64,000 nt of DNA from Acidobacteria bacterium AB60 (lineage in GTDB: Bacteria; Acidobacteriota; Terriglobia; Terriglobales; Acidobacteriaceae). How positions within the stretch are numbered: the stretch's first letter is position 1; each line of letters starts with the position of its first letter. The stretch lies in assembly GCA_008682415.1 (NCBI GenBank), contig VANK01000001.1, positions 124,001-188,000 of the forward strand, in the 5' to 3' direction. Shown piece by piece: positions 1 through 8,378 of the stretch. A model generated the notes under the pieces. It did not search any database. It saw only the letters and a program-made list of their open reading frames with translations, and had not been told where the DNA came from. A program made the position numbers and the translations under genes.

Positions 1-13
1 CTCGCATTTGCGG

Positions 14-118
14 ACCGGGTTCACTCTCTCTAGGAGCGCCCAAGGTAGAATGTCCCCCATGACCAGCTACCCCAAGGCATAATCCTCTCCTTCGCCGCGG
101 TTCTCGACAACTGCCCTC
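14..118 (+). pseudogene. decayed copy of the 5' end of the NTF2-like gene at 2338
   Basis: This stretch aligns base for base, at roughly three quarters identity, with the region around the start of the secreted NTF2-like gene at 2338-2829. Both contain TAGAATGTCCCCCATGA followed by a similar signal-peptide coding stretch. In this copy the frame from the ATG at 59 ends in TAA after seven codons, and similarity fades after about 120. It is best read as the remnant of a duplicated gene or promoter. The remainder of 1-332 holds no gene I can support, only a small AAGCC/GGCTT hairpin near 130. Confidence 0.6.
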
Positions 119-332
119 GCTGGTCCTCCCCAAGCCGGTGGCTTGCGGGGGCGGGCACTGAGGGAGCACGCGAATTGTTCAGTTTTTCGCGGAATGACTG
201 CGGGCCACAGGTAATGGATCGACCCTGGTCCTGAGAAGCGAGGGACCTGATTGCACAGAGGGGGCGCTAGCTTCGACGGTTCAGATCAACTCCCGCGGGA
301 TTGTAGTGGCCGGCTCGAGGTTGCTGATGGCT

Positions 333-914
333 TCAGCGGTATCCGCGGGAGAGAAGGTACTTTGCGCCGGCATCGAACGCCTTGGCTGGGGGTACAGAAA
401 AGCCAAATGAGTCGGCAAGCCGACCGATCACATTGAAGCAGAAACAGACTGCGAGAGCATCGTGTATGTGCTGCAGGGAGGCGCCGGCTGCGAGAACGGC
501 TCGCATATCGGTGGCGTCAACGGCATTCTCCCTGGTCAGCTTGCCCAACATGAGCAGAGTGGCCCGCAATGGTTCGGCGACCGCGGGGTTATCGAGATCG
601 CACAAGATGGCAGAAGCCTGCTTCTCCGTGCCAAGCGCAAGATCCGCAACGGCTGAGTGCGCGTTTGTACAGAACTCACATTGGTTGGTTTTGGCGATGA
701 ACGCGGCCATGAGCTCGCGATCTGCGATCGACCAGGGAGAAGGTCCGCGCATGGCCTGCTGGGTCACGTCGGACATCGGCGTGCCGTAAAAATCCGGGCG
801 ATACTTGACCAGCTTGATCACATCAAGGACCGGCTGACGCGACACGGTCTGAATGATTGCGAAAAGCGTCTTGGTACCGAAGCTGTGACCGTTATCGAGG
901 ATTTGGAGCCTCAT
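333..914 (-). CDS. AhpD-like carboxymuconolactone decarboxylase family protein
   Basis: A 193-residue protein of the AhpD/CMD fold. The redox motif C79-x-x-C82-x-x-x-H86 (CEFCTNAH) is intact, as in alkylhydroperoxidase-type members, so a peroxidase or thiol-disulfide role is plausible; the substrate is unknown. The start at 914 overlaps the stop of the upstream gene as ATGA, which indicates translational coupling and excludes the longer reading frame. It is the last gene of an ArsR-led operon (ArsR, AHSA1, CMD-like, this gene) and should share the promoter at 2118-2147. No signal peptide or membrane segment is visible, so it is probably cytoplasmic. Confidence 0.8.
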   Translation of the reverse strand: MRLQILDNGHSFGTKTLFAIIQTVSRQPVLDVIKLVKYRPDFYGTPMSDVTQQAMRGPSPWSIADRELMAAFIAKTNQCEFCTNAHSAVADLALGTEKQASAILCDLDNPAVAEPLRATLLMLGKLTRENAVDATDMRAVLAAGASLQHIHDALAVCFCFNVIGRLADSFGFSVPPAKAFDAGAKYLLSRGYR

Positions 915-1222
915 CTTCCATTCTCCCTCGCTTTTTCGAGAGCCGCTTTCGCTGAATCGTACTGCCGGCTCGCTTGTCCAATCGCGGCACATACCACGAT
1001 TTCGAATATCTGGTCTTCGCTCAGGCCCGATTGCCTGGCTCGGTTGATGTCGTCTTCGGCGATCCCCCGAGGGTTGCGAGCTACCGTGTTGACCAGCCGC
1101 CGCAGCGGCTCGGCAAGGGCGCCGTTGTTGAACGCGGCTCGGCGATCAGCCAGGGAGGCTTTCCCGTCTCCTTCAAGAACTCTTCGCAGCAGGGCTTGTC
1201 GAGCCTGTTCGATGTTCGACAT
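911..1222 (-). CDS. small carboxymuconolactone-decarboxylase-like protein
   Basis: A 103-residue helical protein. Its C-terminal half (about residues 60-95, SGLSEDQIFEIVVCAAIGQA) resembles the core helices of CMD/AhpD proteins, but the CxxC redox pair is missing; only one cysteine is seen. The start at 1222 is preceded by a strong Shine-Dalgarno (AAGGAGG), so the longer frame to 1357 is not used. It follows the AHSA1 gene by 4 bases and overlaps the next gene by 4. Two adjacent CMD-like proteins, one with and one without cysteines, could form a heteromer; that is inference. The function is unknown. Confidence 0.7.
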   Translation of the reverse strand: MSNIEQARQALLRRVLEGDGKASLADRRAAFNNGALAEPLRRLVNTVARNPRGIAEDDINRARQSGLSEDQIFEIVVCAAIGQASRQYDSAKAALEKARENGR

Positions 1223-1226
1223 ATGG

Positions 1227-1721
1227 TTACTCCTCCTTCCAATTCGCCGCCACGTGCGCGAATGCTTCGAGGAGTTTGCCCCAATCGCCTTGGGTATCGT
1301 AGATATGCCGCATTTCGTCACGTCGAGCGCCGTAACGGTCCAGCCGGCGGTGCTCAAACTCTACGCGCGTGCGTTTGCTTCCTTCATCGATAAAGCGGAC
1401 CTCGATTTCAGTGTTCAGCTCGGGGTCATATTGCCAGTCGGCATTGATATCCCACGAGAGCACCAGGCGCTGCGGAGGTTCCCATGCGAGCACGCTGCCC
1501 CATTGACAGGTGCTGGAGTCTTCCCCGCGCTCAAACCAGCGGCCGCCCACGCGTGGCTCGATCACAGCGTCCACAGCCTTTGCCTTTCCGATCTTGTAGT
1601 AGGCAAGCGGCCACCAACGCCCCATTTTTTCAGTGAATACACGCCACGCGATTTTCTGCTCGGCTGCAACGATGGTCACCTTCCTGATGCTGTTGGGATC
1701 AGCGATGCCTTGTTCCACCAT
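1227..1721 (-). CDS. SRPBCC (AHSA1-type) protein
   Basis: A 164-residue protein of the START/AHSA1 superfamily, recognisable from the N-terminal ligand-pocket helix (TEKMGRWWPLAYY), the central strand pattern with GGRWFERGEDSS, the WEPPQRLVLSW stretch and the C-terminal GDWGKLLEAF helix. Such proteins bind hydrophobic ligands in a helix-grip fold. The start codon lies one base beyond the stop of the upstream ArsR gene, so they are co-transcribed and probably coupled. ArsR-SRPBCC pairs are common in soil bacteria, and the SRPBCC protein may bind the compound that the operon answers to. The ligand is unknown. Confidence 0.85.
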   Translation of the reverse strand: MVEQGIADPNSIRKVTIVAAEQKIAWRVFTEKMGRWWPLAYYKIGKAKAVDAVIEPRVGGRWFERGEDSSTCQWGSVLAWEPPQRLVLSWDINADWQYDPELNTEIEVRFIDEGSKRTRVEFEHRRLDRYGARRDEMRHIYDTQGDWGKLLEAFAHVAANWKEE

Positions 1722-1722
1722 G

Positions 1723-2052
1723 TCAGTTCTCCGATCTCGCCTGCTCTTGCTCGGCTGCTCGTTTGAATGCCTCAAGTGTGGTGTCCCAGAATCCATCCAG
1801 CCACTCTTTGAGGGTCTCGATACCGTTTGGATCAATGCCGTAGAGCCGGCGTGCACCATCGACCTGAACCAGTACGAGGCCGGCCGATTTGAGCACCTTG
1901 AGGTGTTGCGACACGGCCGGACGGCTGACCTTCATCCCGTCGGCGATCTCGCGGACGGAACGATTGCCTCTGCGTACGCGTCGGAATACGGCCCGTCGAG
2001 TCGGGTCTCCTAGGGCGTCAAAGGCCTTTTCGATTCTTTGAGCGGTTGCCAT
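1723..2052 (-). CDS. ArsR-family transcriptional regulator
   Basis: A 109-residue winged-helix regulator. Residues 10-35 (FDALGDPTRRAVFRRVRRG) and the recognition helix VSRPAVSQHLKVLKSAGLV (about 43-61) are typical of the ArsR group whose genes precede AHSA1 genes. No metal-binding cysteines are present, so it is not an arsenic or metal sensor of the classic kind. It is the first gene of a four-gene operon. A palindrome over its -10 box (2113-2128) is the likely operator for autorepression, and the same motif recurs at the second ArsR locus near 42.7 kb. Confidence 0.88.
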   Translation of the reverse strand: MATAQRIEKAFDALGDPTRRAVFRRVRRGNRSVREIADGMKVSRPAVSQHLKVLKSAGLVLVQVDGARRLYGIDPNGIETLKEWLDGFWDTTLEAFKRAAEQEQARSEN

Positions 2053-2112
2053 TGTTTCGTGCTGCCCGGGAGAATTGAAGAGCTCAATTCGCGTGGTTAG
2101 CAGTAGCTTACC

Positions 2113-2147
2113 GTAAGTTTATACTTACTCCATCGCTGTCTTGTCAA
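2113..2147 (-). promoter_or_regulatory. sigma70-type promoter with overlapping ArsR operator
   Basis: Read on the minus strand, TTGACA (2147-2142) and TATAAA (2123-2118) are separated by 18 bases, a near-consensus sigma70 promoter. The -10 lies inside a near-perfect palindrome, GTAAGTTTATACTTAC (2113-2128), whose core AAGTTTATACTT occurs in variant form at the other ArsR promoter. A second inverted repeat, GAATTGA-5-TCAATTC (2072-2090), lies in the leader. Confidence 0.75.
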
Positions 2148-2337
2148 CCGGATTATTGTGCGGGCACCCAATCAGGGACACCGCAAGCGTTCAATCGGAT
2201 TCTGTCGGCATTAGTTGATGCACCGTGCGGCCGAGCAGCTGGGGATTTCCGGGAGTGATACCGTTCGCGGAGATGGCTGCAGGTTGCAAGAAACATCAGC
2301 TCCCGGGTCCCGCAGTTTTGAGAGTGCTCAAGATAGA

Positions 2338-2829
2338 ATGTCCCCCATGAGCTGTCACCCCAAAGCCTACGTCCTCTCCTTTGCCGCGATTCTGGCAACC
2401 AGTCTCGCTACTCCCGTCCTTGCGCAATCGGCCGAGGAACAAGCCGTCCTGGCGCCTATCCATGCCATGTTCGATGGCATGGCGAAGCGCGATGCGGCGG
2501 CCATGAAGGCGCCGACGCTGCCCGGCGGCAGCATGGTGCTGATGCGCGACGGCAAGCCTACGCAGATGACCTTTGAGGCTTTCGCCGAGCGTGTCGGCAA
2601 GCCCTCGCCGAATGCTGCCCAGCCTCCCGCGGCGATTGAAGAACGCATCCACGATCCGCTGGTCCGCATCGACAACGATCTCGCCGTGGTCTGGGCCCGC
2701 TTCGACTTCCTGGTGAACGGAAAGGTGGACCACTGCGGTACCGACCTCTTCAATATGGTGCGCGTGGAGGGAAAGTGGCTCGTCGCCAGCGTTGCTGACA
2801 CGGGTACGAAGAACTGTCCGGCCCAGTGA
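2338..2829 (+). CDS. secreted NTF2-like (DUF4440/SgcJ-type) protein
   Basis: A 163-residue protein with a signal peptide (hydrophobic AYVLSFAAILATSLATP, then VLA-QS as likely cleavage site) followed by a cone-shaped NTF2-like domain: an N-terminal helix (APIHAMFDGMAKRDAAAM), DGKPTQMTFEAF, and C-terminal strands LAVVWARFDFLVNG...GTDLFNMVRVEGKWLVASV. The family includes ketosteroid-isomerase-like folds of many functions, so the activity cannot be told. The start may be the ATG at 2338 or at 2347; both are conserved in the decayed copy at 50-61. It is divergent from the ArsR operon, with about 285 bases between the two starts. Confidence 0.75.
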   Translation: MSPMSCHPKAYVLSFAAILATSLATPVLAQSAEEQAVLAPIHAMFDGMAKRDAAAMKAPTLPGGSMVLMRDGKPTQMTFEAFAERVGKPSPNAAQPPAAIEERIHDPLVRIDNDLAVVWARFDFLVNGKVDHCGTDLFNMVRVEGKWLVASVADTGTKNCPAQ

Positions 2830-2834
2830 ATGAC

Positions 2835-2856
2835 ACGAGGGCCAAGTACCAAGGGC
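2835..2856 (+). repeat. dispersed repeat, copy 1 (ACGAGGGCCAAGTACCAAGGGC)
   Basis: These 22 bases recur identically at 19508-19529. The core has a loose 7-base period (GGGCCAA GTACCAA GGG). Both copies lie just beyond the 3' ends of genes. Confidence 0.7.
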
Positions 2857-2968
2857 CGATCGAGCGAGGGCGAATAGGGGTTCGTGCTCCGTATGGCATC
2901 GATTCGATGTTCGGGGGATGCTGCGGGACTCACGTTCGAGGCGCGATGCGCGTGGGCTGAGATGCGGG

Positions 2969-5608
2969 TCAGAGTTCGCGGATGGCGGTGACGGGGTTTC
3001 GGCGCATGGCGCGACGCGCGGGAAAGTAGCATGCCAGGAGAGACATGGCTCCCAGCAGCGCGATGACGGAGGCCATGGTGGCCGGATCGTTGGCGCTGAT
3101 GCCGTACAAGAGGCGGGCGATGACGCGCGTGAGTCCCAGCGCAAAGGCCAGTCCGAGCGCCAGGCCAGTGACTGTGAGCCAGAGTCCCTGCACGAGCACG
3201 AGGCGCAGGACGTCGACACGGGAGGCTCCAAGGGCCATGCGCACTCCGATCTCGTGGGTGCGCATCTGGGTTCGATAGGCGACGACTCCGTAGATTCCCG
3301 TTACCGCAAGAACCAGGCCGATGAGCGCGAACATTCCCGCCAGGGCACTCTGAATGACGGCGAAACTACTCGCTATCTGGGTGCTCTCGCGCATGGAACG
3401 CACATCGAAAACCGGCAGCCGTCTATCAATATCATGAATGGCCTGCTCCACCGCCGGCGCCAGGTCTACCGGATTCCCCGCGGTCTTCACCTGCACGATC
3501 GTCTCATACCCCGCCTGGAAGAAGCTCATATACACCATCGGCTCCGGCGCCTCATTCACGAAGGTATGCGTTGAATTTCTCACCACGCCGACTACCGTGA
3601 AGAGGCTGCCCCACACCCTGAGCTTCTTTCCCAGCGGATCCTGCCCAGGCCAGTAGCGCCTCGCCGCAGTCTGATCCACGATGAGCACCCTCGGGGCCTT
3701 TTCGTCGTCATCCTTCGTGAACTCGCGCCCTTCCAGAACAGGAATATGAAGCGACTCAAAGTACCGGGCGGACACCTCGGCATGCACCACCTGCAACGAT
3801 TCATGCGGGTGCGGGACATACCCTTCCGGATACGCATCCTCCCCCTTGTGGCTGAGCGTCATCGGAACCCAGTCCGTGAGCGACGCAACCTCCACCCCGG
3901 GCAACGCCGATACGCGATCCAGGATCTTGCGGCGGATCACGTTCTCTTCATCGCGGCTGTAGCCGGCGTTATTCGTACCCACCGACGCAGTGAGAATGTG
4001 TTCCTGCTCAAATCCAGGATGCGCCGCGGCGAGATTCCGCAGCGTGCGCAGAAGTAACCCCGAGCACAACAGCAGCGGAAGCGAGAGCGCGATCTGCGCC
4101 ACCACCAGCCCGCTCAGCAATCTCCGGTTGCGCGAGCCGCCGGAGAGACTCGCCGACTCCGCCTTCAGCACCTCAATGGCCGGCGCATGCGACGAACGCC
4201 ACGCCGGGAACGCGCTGCATAGCACGCCGGCCAACAGGCTTGCCACCGCGATCCCGATCACCACTTGAGAGTCCATTGCCCCGTTCAAGATGACCGGATT
4301 TGCGTTCGCCGGAAAGAACCATGCGAATGTCTTCGATGTCCACAACGTCAACCCCAGCGCCACAGCTCCAGCGCTGGTGGAAAGCACCGCACCCTCCAGC
4401 ACCATCTGCCGCACCAGTTGCATGCGATTCGCCCCCAGGGACTGCCGGATCGCAAGCTCGCGCCGCCGCGAGACAAACCGCACCAGCGTCAGCGTCGCCA
4501 CGTTCGCGCACGTCAGCAACAGCACCAGGCCGGCAATGCCCAGCAAAATGGGCAGCGTCGCCGCCATGTATCCATTAGCGCCGAATGGCGAGCGCCACAT
4601 GGGATCCAGCGAGATCCGGTTCTCACCCAGATGATCGTCCGGATACGCGGCGACGAGATTGCGCATCACGGTGTCGAGATCCTGGGTCGCCTCGCCCCGG
4701 CTCACGCCCGGGCGCAACCTTCCAATCACGTTCAGCCACACAGCGCCGCCACTGCTGCTGCGATGCGTCATCCTCCACACATTCGTTCCAAGCGGATTGA
4801 GCGTGATCCACAGGTCGTCGCGCAGCCCGGGCATCGCTCCCACAAAGCCCTGCGGCGCCACACCGATCACCGTCACAGCATGCCGGGCAACCTCGATCGG
4901 CTTGCCCACAATCGCCGGGTCTGCTCCATAGCGCGTCTTCCAGAGCAAGTAACCCAGCACCACGTTGGGAACCGCATCGGGACGCGTCTCTTCTTCCGGC
5001 ACAAAAAAACGCCCCAGCATCGGCTTGATGCCGAGCACGTTGAAGTAGTTCGCCGACACATTCGCAATGTACGCACGCTCCGGCTGCGCGCCGCCCGTGA
5101 GCGTGATCCAGTCGTGGTGATAGGCAAGCAGTCCCGTCAAGGTGTGGTTCTGCTCGCGCAGATCGCGATAGTCGAGATACGAGAAGGGCGGAACGGGTGA
5201 AAAACTTCGTTCTCCGCGCTGCAGGCTCACAAGATCGCCGGTGTCGCGCGCGACGGGAATGGGACGCAACATGGTGCCGTCAATCCAGCTGAATACGGTG
5301 CTGTTGGCGCAGATCGCGACGGCCAGCATCGTCGTCGCAGTGATCGTAAAGCCGGGGCTCTTGCGCAGTTGCCGCAGGGCATAGCGGACATCCCGGCCGA
5401 ACTGTTCCAGCCAGCCCTGACCCCACATCTGGCGCGTCACATCCTGCACCAGGGGAATGTTTCCGAACTCCCGTGCCGCGGCCTGGCGCGCCGACTCGGC
5501 GGTCTCGCCGCGCGCCACCCGATCGGCAATCGCCATCTGCAGGTGGGCATCGATCTCTTCCTGCAGTTCGCTCTTGCGGCGCTGAAAGGCGAAGCCCGGA
5601 AATTTCAT
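2969..5608 (-). CDS. ADOP-type MacB/FtsX-family ABC transporter permease
   Basis: An 879-residue membrane protein. A cytoplasmic N-terminal helical region (ELQEEIDAHLQMAIADRVARG) is followed by a first transmembrane helix (TITATTMLAVAICANSTVF), a large MacB-like periplasmic domain, an FtsX domain (LPILLGIAGLVLLLTCANVATL), a second periplasmic domain and a second FtsX domain near the C-terminus (IALLGAMSLLACYFPARRA). This doubled FtsX arrangement is characteristic of the permease family expanded in acidobacteria. The start overlaps the PadR stop as ATGA. No ATPase gene is adjacent. The substrate is unknown and a drug-efflux role should not be assumed. Confidence 0.87.
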   Translation of the reverse strand: MKFPGFAFQRRKSELQEEIDAHLQMAIADRVARGETAESARQAAAREFGNIPLVQDVTRQMWGQGWLEQFGRDVRYALRQLRKSPGFTITATTMLAVAICANSTVFSWIDGTMLRPIPVARDTGDLVSLQRGERSFSPVPPFSYLDYRDLREQNHTLTGLLAYHHDWITLTGGAQPERAYIANVSANYFNVLGIKPMLGRFFVPEEETRPDAVPNVVLGYLLWKTRYGADPAIVGKPIEVARHAVTVIGVAPQGFVGAMPGLRDDLWITLNPLGTNVWRMTHRSSSGGAVWLNVIGRLRPGVSRGEATQDLDTVMRNLVAAYPDDHLGENRISLDPMWRSPFGANGYMAATLPILLGIAGLVLLLTCANVATLTLVRFVSRRRELAIRQSLGANRMQLVRQMVLEGAVLSTSAGAVALGLTLWTSKTFAWFFPANANPVILNGAMDSQVVIGIAVASLLAGVLCSAFPAWRSSHAPAIEVLKAESASLSGGSRNRRLLSGLVVAQIALSLPLLLCSGLLLRTLRNLAAAHPGFEQEHILTASVGTNNAGYSRDEENVIRRKILDRVSALPGVEVASLTDWVPMTLSHKGEDAYPEGYVPHPHESLQVVHAEVSARYFESLHIPVLEGREFTKDDDEKAPRVLIVDQTAARRYWPGQDPLGKKLRVWGSLFTVVGVVRNSTHTFVNEAPEPMVYMSFFQAGYETIVQVKTAGNPVDLAPAVEQAIHDIDRRLPVFDVRSMRESTQIASSFAVIQSALAGMFALIGLVLAVTGIYGVVAYRTQMRTHEIGVRMALGASRVDVLRLVLVQGLWLTVTGLALGLAFALGLTRVIARLLYGISANDPATMASVIALLGAMSLLACYFPARRAMRRNPVTAIREL

Positions 5609-5982
5609 GACTCGCTCTCCTTCGGCTTGACGTACATCACCGACCCAATCGCCTCGACGATGCGCTCCCATCGGCCCAGATCCGAGGCCAGCTGCTTTTT
5701 CCCCCTGGCCGTGATCTTGTAGTAGCGGGCGCGTTGCTTGCTCTCGGACTGCTTCCACTCCGACTGCACCCAGCCCTGGCGCTCCAGGCGGTGAAGGGCC
5801 GGGTAGAGCGATCCGGTCTCCACTTGAAGCACATCTCCGGATTGCAGGCGCAGTGCCTGGACGATGCCGTAGCCATGCTGCGGTCCCCATTGGAGGGTCT
5901 GAAGGATCAGCATGTCGAGGGTTCCCTGCAGCAGCTCAATCCGGCTTTTGTACTGGTCTTTTTCGCTCATCGATGTAGGCAC
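5605..5982 (-). CDS. PadR-family transcriptional regulator
   Basis: A 125-residue winged-helix protein: the N-terminal LLQGTLDMLILQTLQWGPQHGYGI, the recognition part TGSLYPALHRLERQGWV and the wing RARYYKIT are typical of PadR regulators next to ADOP permeases. The GTG at 5982 has a GGAG five bases upstream; ATG at 5970 is an alternative. It is translationally coupled to the permease and presumably represses the pair; a PadR-like palindrome (ACGT-9-ACAT) lies at 5997-6013. Confidence 0.88.
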   Translation of the reverse strand: MPTSMSEKDQYKSRIELLQGTLDMLILQTLQWGPQHGYGIVQALRLQSGDVLQVETGSLYPALHRLERQGWVQSEWKQSESKQRARYYKITARGKKQLASDLGRWERIVEAIGSVMYVKPKESES

Positions 5983-5996
5983 TCTACTCCCATGGG

Positions 5997-6013
5997 ACGT
6001 AGATTGTCTACAT
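5997..6013. promoter_or_regulatory. candidate PadR operator
   Basis: ACGTAGATTGTCTACAT contains the inverted repeat GTAGA-TTG-TCTAC and resembles the ATGT-8-ACAT pattern of PadR-family sites. It lies 15 bases upstream of the PadR start, where binding would block transcription of the PadR-permease operon. The role is inferred from position. Confidence 0.5.
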
Positions 6014-6138
6014 CGTTTTGCACAGGGCGCGGGGGGAGGGAGGCGGGGGAGTCGACTCTGTGCAGGGGGTGTGACTCGAAAGCTCTGCAGAAGAGAAAGT
6101 GTTCTGGGTCAGCTCCAGAGTGATTTGGGCTGAAGTCG

Positions 6139-7203
6139 TTACTCCAATCGTTCTCTGGTGAAGGCCCTGCGTAGTGCTTCATTCCAAGTTGCCGTGAATT
6201 GGCGGCTGACACTTGTATCCGGAGCGAGAACGTCGAACCCGTGGTATGCGCCGGGCACCACAAGCAACTCAACGGATGTCCCGGCCATCATCATTCGTTG
6301 TGCGTAGTCGATGTCTTCGGGCGCGAACAAATCGATGCTGCCCACTCCAATAAATGCAGGGGCAAGGCCTCCCAGGTTCCTCTCGCGCGCGGGCACGGCC
6401 TTCTCTGGGACCCGTGTAGAGCCTGCAGGGACTCCAAGCAACGAGGTCCATCCATAGCAATTCGCCTCGGAATTCCATACATACCTGCCAAACTGTGGCG
6501 GAAGCCGCTTCGTAGATCCAGTCCGATCATCCAGCATCGGGTACTCCAGCACCTGCAAGCAGAGTGAAAACTCCTTGCGGTCGCGCACAGCGATCGCAAG
6601 AGCAGCAGCGTGTCCGGCTCCGGCGCTTTCACCCTTGACAGCAATTCTTCGTGTATCGACGCCGAGGCTTTTGGCGTTCTGATGAATCCATCGTAGTGTT
6701 GCGTAGATGTCTTCAAGAGACCCAGGGAAGCGTGTCTCCGGCGCCAGCCGATAATCCACCGTTACCACAACGCAATCGTGCGTTATCGCTATTTTCTGGA
6801 TCGCGCGAAGTGAGTCTTTGGCGCGGAAGGCTACGAAGCCGCCTCCGTGAACGTGCAGCACCGTCGGCTTGGATGCACCGGCTGCATTACCAGTGACGTA
6901 AACACGCACGCCGGGATCGCCTTCCGCCCCCGGAATCAGGTGCTGCGTTACTTCGGGCGTGTCCAGTGGCGCATCCCATGTCCTCATGAGTTGCCGGAGC
7001 CTTGGCAAGGACGCGTCGTTATACGTCAGTTCCGAAAGAAATGGCGAGGCTTGCCGTAAGGCGGGCCGAAGTTCCGGATTGACGAAGTCCATCAAATCAG
7101 CAGTATCGGGCTGCTTTGACAGCGTGAGGTCTGAAACCGCGAACGGAGTTACGGCTACTGCGGCTGCGGCACTCTGGATGAGAAACGTTCGCCGGCTCGT
7201 CAC
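6139..7203 (-). CDS. secreted alpha/beta hydrolase, HSL (hormone-sensitive lipase) type
   Basis: A 354-residue esterase-like protein. The oxyanion motif HGGG (119-122), nucleophile motif G-E-S193-A-G, an acid in SIDLFAPED and the histidine in GAYHGFD complete the catalytic set of family IV (HSL-like) esterases. The N-terminus VTSRRTFLIQSAAAA has the form of a Tat signal, so the enzyme is probably exported folded. The GTG start at 7203 has GGAG seven bases upstream; the longer frame lacks a comparable site. It follows the next esterase-like gene by 41 bases on the same strand, so the two may share a transcript. The substrate is not known. Confidence 0.82.
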   Translation of the reverse strand: MTSRRTFLIQSAAAAVAVTPFAVSDLTLSKQPDTADLMDFVNPELRPALRQASPFLSELTYNDASLPRLRQLMRTWDAPLDTPEVTQHLIPGAEGDPGVRVYVTGNAAGASKPTVLHVHGGGFVAFRAKDSLRAIQKIAITHDCVVVTVDYRLAPETRFPGSLEDIYATLRWIHQNAKSLGVDTRRIAVKGESAGAGHAAALAIAVRDRKEFSLCLQVLEYPMLDDRTGSTKRLPPQFGRYVWNSEANCYGWTSLLGVPAGSTRVPEKAVPARERNLGGLAPAFIGVGSIDLFAPEDIDYAQRMMMAGTSVELLVVPGAYHGFDVLAPDTSVSRQFTATWNEALRRAFTRERLE

Positions 7204-7244
7204 AATCGTGCTCCGAAGAACAGTTGCGGAATGGCAGATCCTTT

Positions 7245-8336
7245 TCAATGCTTCGAAGCAGTAGCCGGAGGCGGGCGAAAGGCGAGATGCCTTGCAAAGA
7301 ATGGCAGCGCTTCGGTGTAAACGCGGCCCTCGGCCCCCCAATTTCCTGTTCCCCACACCCCGTTGTACTCTTCCGCTTCGTGTGGAATCCCGAACTCATT
7401 CAGCTTGTGCGTAAAGGCCTGGTTGGAATACACGTGATCCTGATTCCCATCGTTCCGTGCCCAGTCAAACCGCAGCCCGCGCAATGATTTCAGGTTGTCC
7501 GCATATTTTCCGATCATCGTCTCCAACAGGAAGTTATCTCGCAGACGCTCCGTGACCGCGCTGTCGATCTCGAGCCTGCCGCCAAGCAGGTGGGCTTGTA
7601 GATCGATGTACAGCGGGGGCTTGTTCACATCCGGTACGCTGGCCTGAAAGATGGAAGTGAAGATGACTGCATACGGGCTGTTCTTCAGCTCGTCCATCGA
7701 TTGGATGTGCTCGAAGAGCTTCCAGTCGGGCCGGGAATACATTGTGTAGATCCCCGAACCCGTTCCTACCGGGTGCAGTGCATATACCGTCCCGAAGACC
7801 TCCGGATGCGTCATCCCAAACCGGATCGCCCCGTATCCGCCCATGAAATCGCCCAGGATTCCCCGCGAATCACGCTGAGGCAATGTCCTGAAGTTCGCGT
7901 CCACATAGGGGACCAGTTCGCGGACCATCAAGTCTTCCCAGTTGCCCGTCACTGGCGAGTTCACATACCACGAGCACCCCAGCGGCGTGGCCATGTCTAC
8001 CGCCACAAAAATTGCGTTGCCAATCTCCCCCGCGGCAATAGCGCGGTCCAGCAGTTCCCGCGCCGGCCCTTGATAGAACTCTTCGTCGAACTTGGCCACC
8101 GGACTCGGCAGGTAGTAGATCACTGGATAGCGCTCGGTTGAGCTCTCATATCCGGGTGGCAGATAAACAGCCAGTTTGCGCACAGGATCAGTTCCAATCA
8201 AATTGTGCGTCAGGCTCTCCCCGCGCACGTCGCGCAGCACCACCCGGCCGCCGTCCGCTCCATGCGAAATCGCCGGCCCCAGCACGACTCCAAGTGCCGC
8301 GGCAAACACACGTATGCGCCATCCCATGCAAACCAT
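7245..8336 (-). CDS. secreted esterase-D-like protein lacking the catalytic serine
   Basis: A 363-residue protein with a signal peptide (RVFAAALGVVLGPAISHG) and the esterase-D-like (putative esterase) fold: VRKLAVYLPPGYE, RYPVIYYLPS and GNAIFVAVDM. The nucleophile elbow, normally GxSxGG, reads G162-D-F164-M-G-G, so the serine is phenylalanine (TTC, one base from a serine codon). In the C-terminal region where the histidine is expected the sequence is NGVWGTGNWG, without histidine. It may be a non-catalytic binding protein. The start at 8336 has GGAGG nine bases upstream, better placed than the in-frame ATGs at 8345 and 8327. Confidence 0.75.
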   Translation of the reverse strand: MVCMGWRIRVFAAALGVVLGPAISHGADGGRVVLRDVRGESLTHNLIGTDPVRKLAVYLPPGYESSTERYPVIYYLPSPVAKFDEEFYQGPARELLDRAIAAGEIGNAIFVAVDMATPLGCSWYVNSPVTGNWEDLMVRELVPYVDANFRTLPQRDSRGILGDFMGGYGAIRFGMTHPEVFGTVYALHPVGTGSGIYTMYSRPDWKLFEHIQSMDELKNSPYAVIFTSIFQASVPDVNKPPLYIDLQAHLLGGRLEIDSAVTERLRDNFLLETMIGKYADNLKSLRGLRFDWARNDGNQDHVYSNQAFTHKLNEFGIPHEAEEYNGVWGTGNWGAEGRVYTEALPFFARHLAFRPPPATASKH

Positions 8337-8378
8337 GGTCCTCATCCTCCCCGGAGTGATCTTGTAAGAACTGGTTAT

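Noticed and set aside
3045..5200. Several plus-strand frames opposite the ADOP permease
   Set aside because: They are Arg/His/Gln-rich shadow frames without recognisable motifs.
2969..5608. ADOP permease as a macrolide exporter (MacB)
   Set aside because: It has no ATPase domain and no MacA partner; the doubled FtsX layout marks a different group.
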